Assembly: GCF_910592395.1 (NCBI RefSeq) | Contig: NC_088310.1 | Location: 5,961,501 to 6,025,500, forward strand | Length of the DNA: 64,000 nt | Direction of reading: 5' to 3' | DNA from: Lineus longissimus | Taxonomy: Eukaryota > Nemertea > Pilidiophora > Heteronemertea > Lineidae | Shown here: positions 58,607 through 64,000 of the stretch, in pieces | Numbering within the stretch: the first letter of the stretch is position 1 | Layout of the letters: each line of letters starts with the position of its first letter | Translations under genes and position numbers: made by a program | The notes under the pieces: model-generated | Databases searched by the model: none | The model's input: only the letters and a program-made list of their open reading frames with translations | What the model was told of the DNA's origin: nothing

Positions 58607-58690
58607 CAGTAGAACCTCCCTAATAAGGAAACCCCTGGGACTGTCATATGCTGTCCTTAACAGAGCGGTGTCCTTACTAGAGAGGTCAAA
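58607..58690. mobile_element. Truncated copy of the pogo/Tigger-type MITE
   Basis: Begins TA-CAGTAGAACCTCCCTAAT and continues with the same arrangement as the element at 46755 (GGACTGTCATATGCTGTCCTTAA corresponds in position to its central part), but the right terminus is lost after AGAGAGGTC. Length about 84 bp. Confidence 0.55.
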
Positions 58691-59360
58691 TCGTATATTT
58701 CTATTTAATGAGCAACAAAAAAACACAAATGAACATGATGAACAGCATAGACCCTTAAGCTGACCATAAAACTCAAAGCATGCAAATACATGATGTAATC
58801 TCGAATATCAATAAACATGACTCTCCAACAGAGACATACATGGACCTAGGCCCAAGTCAATAAATTCTGAATACACTGACTGATGAAAAATGAGAAATGA
58901 ACATGGTTCAAGCATGAAGGACATGCCAAAATTCCTTCAACTGTCCACCATCTCTGAACCTATAATCGAACAATTCAACTAGCTTTCTCTGCATAAACTT
59001 CATCTCCTTTTTAGGAGATAAGGACGGTATGTATGTATAAGGCGGTCGTGGTAGAACAGATCTTTCATTTTGAAGGATAAGACAGCAAATTTTACCCATA
59101 TTCAAAGAATAGAGTTGGTTAAACCTGTTTTAACAATAGCACATTTTATTATTTTGAGACTTCCATGTTGGTCGACAAACACCTGGTCTCCAACTGCGAA
59201 TCACTGATGTCACCTCAGGGTGAATTTAAGTTGCACTACTTGCGTTATGAAGCAATTGAGTGCAGTGTTACTAGTACAGGAATGTGTTTGCCGTCCAATA
59301 TGGCGATGACGATGTCATCTGCATATCATATACAGTACTAGCAATATCATCGTGACTCCT

Positions 59361-62300
59361 TTATTCCTCTGGGAGGACCTCAAATTTGATGTCACGTTTC
59401 TGAAGTCTGTCCATTAGCTGTGTGTCCGCAAAAGCAGCACCAGGGGTGTAGACTCCACCTCTGAAATAAAAGATGATATGCACATAAATAAAGAGTTAAC
59501 AGTATGATGATGATGAGTTCCGATCCCAAGCAAAGAGTTCTGGGGGCCAATTTTTCGTAAGACACCCAGAAAGACGTCCACATTTCGACTTGTTCTCCTC
59601 AAGTTTGCCTCTTGTAGATGAGCCCCTCTTGAATTTTGGCAGCAAAGGCGATATGAAGTCCATTGCCAAGCAAAAATGAGTTAATTTGCCAACCTTTAGC
59701 ACTGCAAAAAATTTTGGCTTTATTGCATGTCAGTTCTCTTTTAACATATCTAACTTACCCTGCCGGCAGTTTATCTGGTTCCTCCACCAGACAAAGAGCA
59801 GCAGCAACCATACATCTTGGAGTTGTCACATATCCCGCCTCAGGACCGGAGATTTTCACTCGGACTTTTTTATCCGGTTGGTCCTTGTGCTGTTCTTCGG
59901 GCGTCATTTTCTTCTGCCATCCTTCCCCGATCATTAACATCCAGAACGTACAGTCCGCAATCTGTTTTCTTGACGGACCTTCGTGCGAGAATTTGCCAGC
60001 AGAGAATAGGCGAGGGAACTGAAATTTGATGCGCTTAAAACTATCATTTTTGTTTCTTTGCTGGCCAGTTATTCATGGATTTGTTGAGAAACATTTTGCA
60101 AATATTAAAAAGTCATACCCAAGTTCGATTCCTGTGGTACTGCCTTAAAGGTGTTAAAGGGTAGGACCAGAATGGTTACTAAAGAGAGCTAAATTAGAAT
60201 ATCAGTTAATGAATTGCTTATAATTTCCTAACATTTCAAGTGTTAAGAAGGAAATCTTAATGATGACAATATACCTTTTCGAGCAATGTCCTTCCGAAGC
60301 TAAAGCTTGCCAGAAGTCCAAAGATGATTCCAAAGACAGAAAGACCAAGTGTAGCAAGCAAATTGCCTGCCCTGTAATAAGCTTGGAATTGAACCTGAAA
60401 GAAAGGACAATAGAGTGAAATGCTAAACCATTACATATAAGTGAAACCTTTCTTACTGGACACCTCTGTTAGCACGACACCCTATCTACTATTGAGTCCG
60501 TGACTTTGGTCCCAGATGGGTTTTTTCTGTAGACAGGGCTTTTTACCCAAAATGCCTTTGTGGACCTAGCAGTCTCAGGTCAACTCTGATAGAAGGAAAA
60601 GAACAAGTAACTAAGATGATCATACCGGTCTTGTGTTTTTCTGTTCGTGGATGTACCTCTCTGTGCGCTGCACAACCGAGCGGTCACTCCCAGGGAATGG
60701 CACACAGTAACCATTGACGTCTTTACTGTGGAACACCACAGACCTAAAATGAAAAAAATGCCGGTTCAGCAAAAGAAATTCAAACAATGTTTACATGAAA
60801 TCTGCGAAGATTTATCAATGTAACATAGGTAACATGAAAGGAGCCAAGTTAAATTGGCAAAGCAAACATCAATGTTGCGCAGTTGAGCAGTTTGGTTTCA
60901 AATTTAACATCATCTGATCTATTCCCTCTCTCTCACAGCCAAATACTTAATAGAGCTAATAATGTCTTAGCAGACACTCCATCAGTATAACAGATACAGC
61001 TCCTTGTAAATAAATATATGTGCAGGGCAAGCGAATGTATGCAACATAAAACGACTCACCTCCTGGTCTGTCTGAATGATGGCTTGGGGAGTGGTGATGG
61101 ATAGAGTTGTTTTCTGAGTGACTTCAATTCATGGGCATGAGCAAATCCATAAATGGCTGACTGCCAGGTTGCATAATGAGCTCCACCTCCCTGGAAGAGT
61201 AAATGAAGGTAATGCAATTGAAAGCACATGTACTGTTTGAGTGCGAACTCGATAAGAAACTTAAAGCAAATATCAGATTATTCCTACAAGATATTCCTGA
61301 AAGATGCAAGAAAAACCAAATAGATTGTTTCTTGTTACCTTTATCATTCTTTGTACACATTGGTTGGTTAGCCTTCACATGGAGAGGGTGTATCCTTGTA
61401 GCAGAGTCTCCTTAGCAGGACAAATGGGTACAGAAACTGAGGCACAAAACCATGTGCACTTCATTATTACTTACATCAGGGCCTGACTCCGTTTCAACAT
61501 AATTCTCAGCAGAATTCACTTCGCCTGCCCCCCAGTTGTTCTTGAGGAAGATCAAGCCCATATCTGCCGGAATACTGTCAAAACCACATGCACCAATGAT
61601 GTAGGTGCTGTTTTCTTTGGCTTTGCCGTGATAGAGAAGCTGCATTTTCTCAAGATACTGAAAGGGACAAAATCAAAATGAAATAGCTAATCATCCTGAT
61701 AGTTCATTCCAATTAACCCACCACTTAAGATTTTTCTGACAATGTCTTTCAAAGATTCAAAGATTATCCAAACTGAGTGAGCATTAAACTCACAATACAA
61801 GATAGATCTGTGCTCTAAAATCAGGTTTTTTTTCTCTTATTTATGATTACTCTTCATGTATCTGATCTTCAAAGATTTAGTCATCTTCAAAAAGGTTTTC
61901 ATTACAGCAAACTTTGAAGTAGAATAAAAAAACTTTCAATGCAAGACATATTGGTCTCAAATATTCGAGAAATCCAGAAATGTGTTTATCCTTCCACTTT
62001 GGCAGGTAAATCACTAAATAGCAAAGAACTGGTATTCCATTCCATCAAGGTGGGATCATAAACTATAGACTTGATGAGTCAGTATGAGGATAAGCTCATG
62101 ACAATAATAGGAACCTGGTGATCTAGCGAGGCAGACTCTACCTTGCATTCCCTACCTGTGGCTCACCGCTGATATCCAGGTGATGCGTCTTATTCTCAAT
62201 GCACGCCTTCACCACTTTCTCACCGAAGAAACGATACTGAAATGAAATCACAAAACAGATATCAAACTTCATCATATTATGAATATATTTCAATATCTTT

Positions 62301-62602
62301 ATTTAGTATAACCTGCGAGTATCGAAGCAGAAACACATCACTATATCAAGTGGGCTGCCAAGACTGTCATGTTAATCTTATTGAAATCTCCTTGGACTCG
62401 TTCTTCTGCTGTTTCCTTAACTTTGTGCATAATTAGAATAACTTTTTGGGAATTTGACGTTCACTTATGGACGTTTTTGTGTTCTGTAAACTTACTGGTC
62501 CCACACAGTTCAGGAGGACTTTGGCTGCCTTGCACATGTCCATCAGTGCTTCATCACTGGTCATGTCAGCCATCAGGATAGGCTTTTCTTCAAGAGCGAG
62601 TC
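59361..62602 (-). CDS. SCCPDH: Saccharopine dehydrogenase-like oxidoreductase (5' exons missing)
   Basis: Member of the SCCPDH family, found on lipid droplets and other membranes in animals; no catalytic reaction is established. Eight exons with matching phases: 62602-62496, 62237-62156, 61657-61475, 61190-61060, 60743-60626, 60394-60275, 60018-59759, 59460-59361 (stop). They give about 366 residues of a protein usually near 430. Family signatures are VLLNCVGP-YRFFGEKVVKACIEN, DISGEPQ, IIGACGFDSIPAD, WQSAIYGFAHAHELKSLRK, PFPGSDRSVVQRTERYI, a hydrophobic hairpin-like segment (LLATLGLSVFGIIFGLLASF), GPEAGYVTTPRCM and GGVYTPGAAFADTQLMDRL. The N-terminal Rossmann motif (FGATGFTG-type) is not found between 62603 and 64000, so the first exon or exons should lie to the right of the window. 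Confidence 0.95.
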
Positions 62603-64000
62603 CTGAAAATAGATATAAAGAAGGTTTTTTGTCATAAATCGGTTGCAGATAGATTATTCTCAAGACACTTATTGCAGGAAGATTTAATTGACCTTCTAAA
62701 GTAATGAAAATCAATATATTGACAGGATGGCTTCTCTTCAAGAGTGAGACATGGGCAAATCTCTTTAACCAGAACTTTTTATGCAAATCATCAAAATATC
62801 TTTATCAATCAAAGTATTTTGAATGATTTTGAGGGTCTCTACTTTTTATTTTGGAATTAGATGACTTCTATACCCTATTTCTTCTCGAAATTTGACCCAC
62901 GGTCACTGTCCTAAAATCATAGCGCAGTTGTAAGGAACCAATATAAATGTTATATCACATATTTACTTTTTTTGCATATATCTGTCCAATCCCACAGCTG
63001 TGTAAAGAGAGAATGACAATACCAATACTGCATGTTTACCAAGTCAATTCATGCTGGATTACGCAGCATACCACAGTAGCCTTATTGAATCCAGACATTC
63101 AGTGCATAAATTTCAATGACGATGTGGATGACAAAAAAAACGGATCATAACCGTCTTGTTATTTCCTGAAGGTGACCTTGACATACATCAGTGTAGAAAA
63201 CAAACATGACTGAAAATATTTTTTTGATAATGACTGTCTGCGTTTATAATAACCTTGTTATGATAGTGGAGGGGAGACCAGTGACATAGTGGTTGGACTT
63301 TGAGCGTAGTTGATGGAGCTTATGATAAGGTTGTGGGTGACACTCCCAGAACTAGGAGTGCTGTTTCATCTAAATTGTGTCCTTCAGCAAGACACAGAAC
63401 CCAACAATACACTGCTTCTCTCCACCCAGGAGGTAATGGGTACCTGTCCTGACTGAGATGTTAATGTGTGATGGACCAGCATCCCATCCAGAGGGATGAT
63501 ACTCCTAAACATTTGATGCTACGTAAAGTGGGTAAGCTCGGACCTGATGAGCCATTTGGCTTGGGCTATAGCCTTGCAGACTTGACTTAGTGACTTCCTC
63601 AGACACTCTATTTAAAGGCTGACAATAATAATAATAGAATTTTTCTGAAATCTTTACGGAGCCAATGTCTAAAGTACTTCAGGCCTGAATTGATAGTGCA
63701 TGTCTTCAGTTGCATGGTCTGCCTGGATTATAAATATTTATATACCAGGGCACTAAATCGATAAACATGACAGAAGATCTAGTCATTTAATGCAAATAAG
63801 TCATGTCTGAGAAAACCATGACTTTGCATGTCATCTAGACACTGCCTAAATACTTGGTATCAATTGGACATCATCATCAACCACTAAATAATCAAAGAGC
63901 TGAACAAACTCAATACGTCTGCCAGACAATTAAACACAAACTCTAAAGGCAAAGTCCTCCCATTAACCCCTGTATTGCGGAAGCAATTTTTCAGCTTGCT
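62603..64000. other. SCCPDH intron/5' flank, no coding exon found
   Basis: I looked on minus for the N-terminal nucleotide-binding exon of SCCPDH and saw none. The stretch contains one SINE (about 63260-63620) and otherwise AT-rich sequence without notable frames. Confidence 0.5.
63260..63620 (+). mobile_element. tRNA-like SINE with conserved core
   Basis: About 360 bp. The 5' part (GACATAGTGGTTGGACTTTG ... GTTGTGGGTGACACTCCC) has the layout of degenerate tRNA A and B boxes. The middle (TGTCCTTCAGCAAGACAC ... CTCTCCACCCAGG ... AATGGGTACC) resembles a core shared by SINE families across fishes, cephalochordates, echinoderms and other invertebrates. The 3' part ends in an ATA-rich run (CAATAATAATAATAG). 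I cannot assign a named family. Confidence 0.55.

Larger units (their letters stand above)
57190..59360. other. Intergenic region SELENON to SCCPDH
   Basis: The part next to 57190 should carry the SELENON promoter and 5' UTR; the part next to 59360 should be SCCPDH 3' UTR, since both genes are on minus. It also holds a degenerate repeat region (57690-57930) and a MITE fragment (58607-58690). A 115-codon minus frame at 57338-57685 has no recognisable similarity. Confidence 0.55.

Overview
The window looks like nuclear DNA of an invertebrate animal (bilaterian). It is AT-rich and gene-sparse, and its genes are split into many short exons with GT-AG introns. I rebuilt exons by matching frames across splice sites and by recognising the protein families. 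Nothing in the sequence fixes the species. The gene set and a DIRS-type retrotransposon suit a marine lophotrochozoan or an invertebrate deuterostome.

Layout. (1) 72-515, minus: the first two recognisable coding exons of TATA-binding protein (TBP); the gene runs off the left edge. (2) 516-6187: a mostly empty interval with a small GC-rich block near TBP and the probable 3' UTR of the next gene. (3) 6188-46240, minus: a complete alpha-actinin gene, 18 coding exons per transcript, 889 residues. It contains two pairs of tandem, equal-length exons that frame arithmetic makes mutually exclusive, plus a likely alternative first exon. (4) 22492-29053: a complete DIRS-like tyrosine-recombinase retrotransposon in an actinin intron, with gag-like, RT/RNase H and recombinase ORFs, inverted terminal repeats and an internal complementary region. 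(5) 46999-49935, plus: a complete 8-exon phytanoyl-CoA dioxygenase-family gene, divergent from actinin across a shared promoter region of about 0.76 kb that contains a small MITE. (6) 52799-57189, minus: a complete 9-exon selenoprotein N gene (569 residues) with an in-frame UGA-Sec in an SCUG motif, a strong recoding hairpin just after the UGA, and a type II SECIS element about 965 nt after the stop codon. (7) 59361-62602, minus: the last eight exons of a saccharopine dehydrogenase-like oxidoreductase (SCCPDH); its first exons lie beyond the right edge or were not found. (8) 63.26-63.62 kb: a tRNA-like SINE.

The host genes are unrelated housekeeping, cytoskeletal and ER-associated genes, not a pathway cluster. 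The most notable biology is the complete set of selenocysteine signals in the selenoprotein N gene, the combinatorial exon architecture of alpha-actinin (up to 2x2x2 isoforms), and the structurally intact DIRS element. I found no tRNA or rRNA gene and no CRISPR array.
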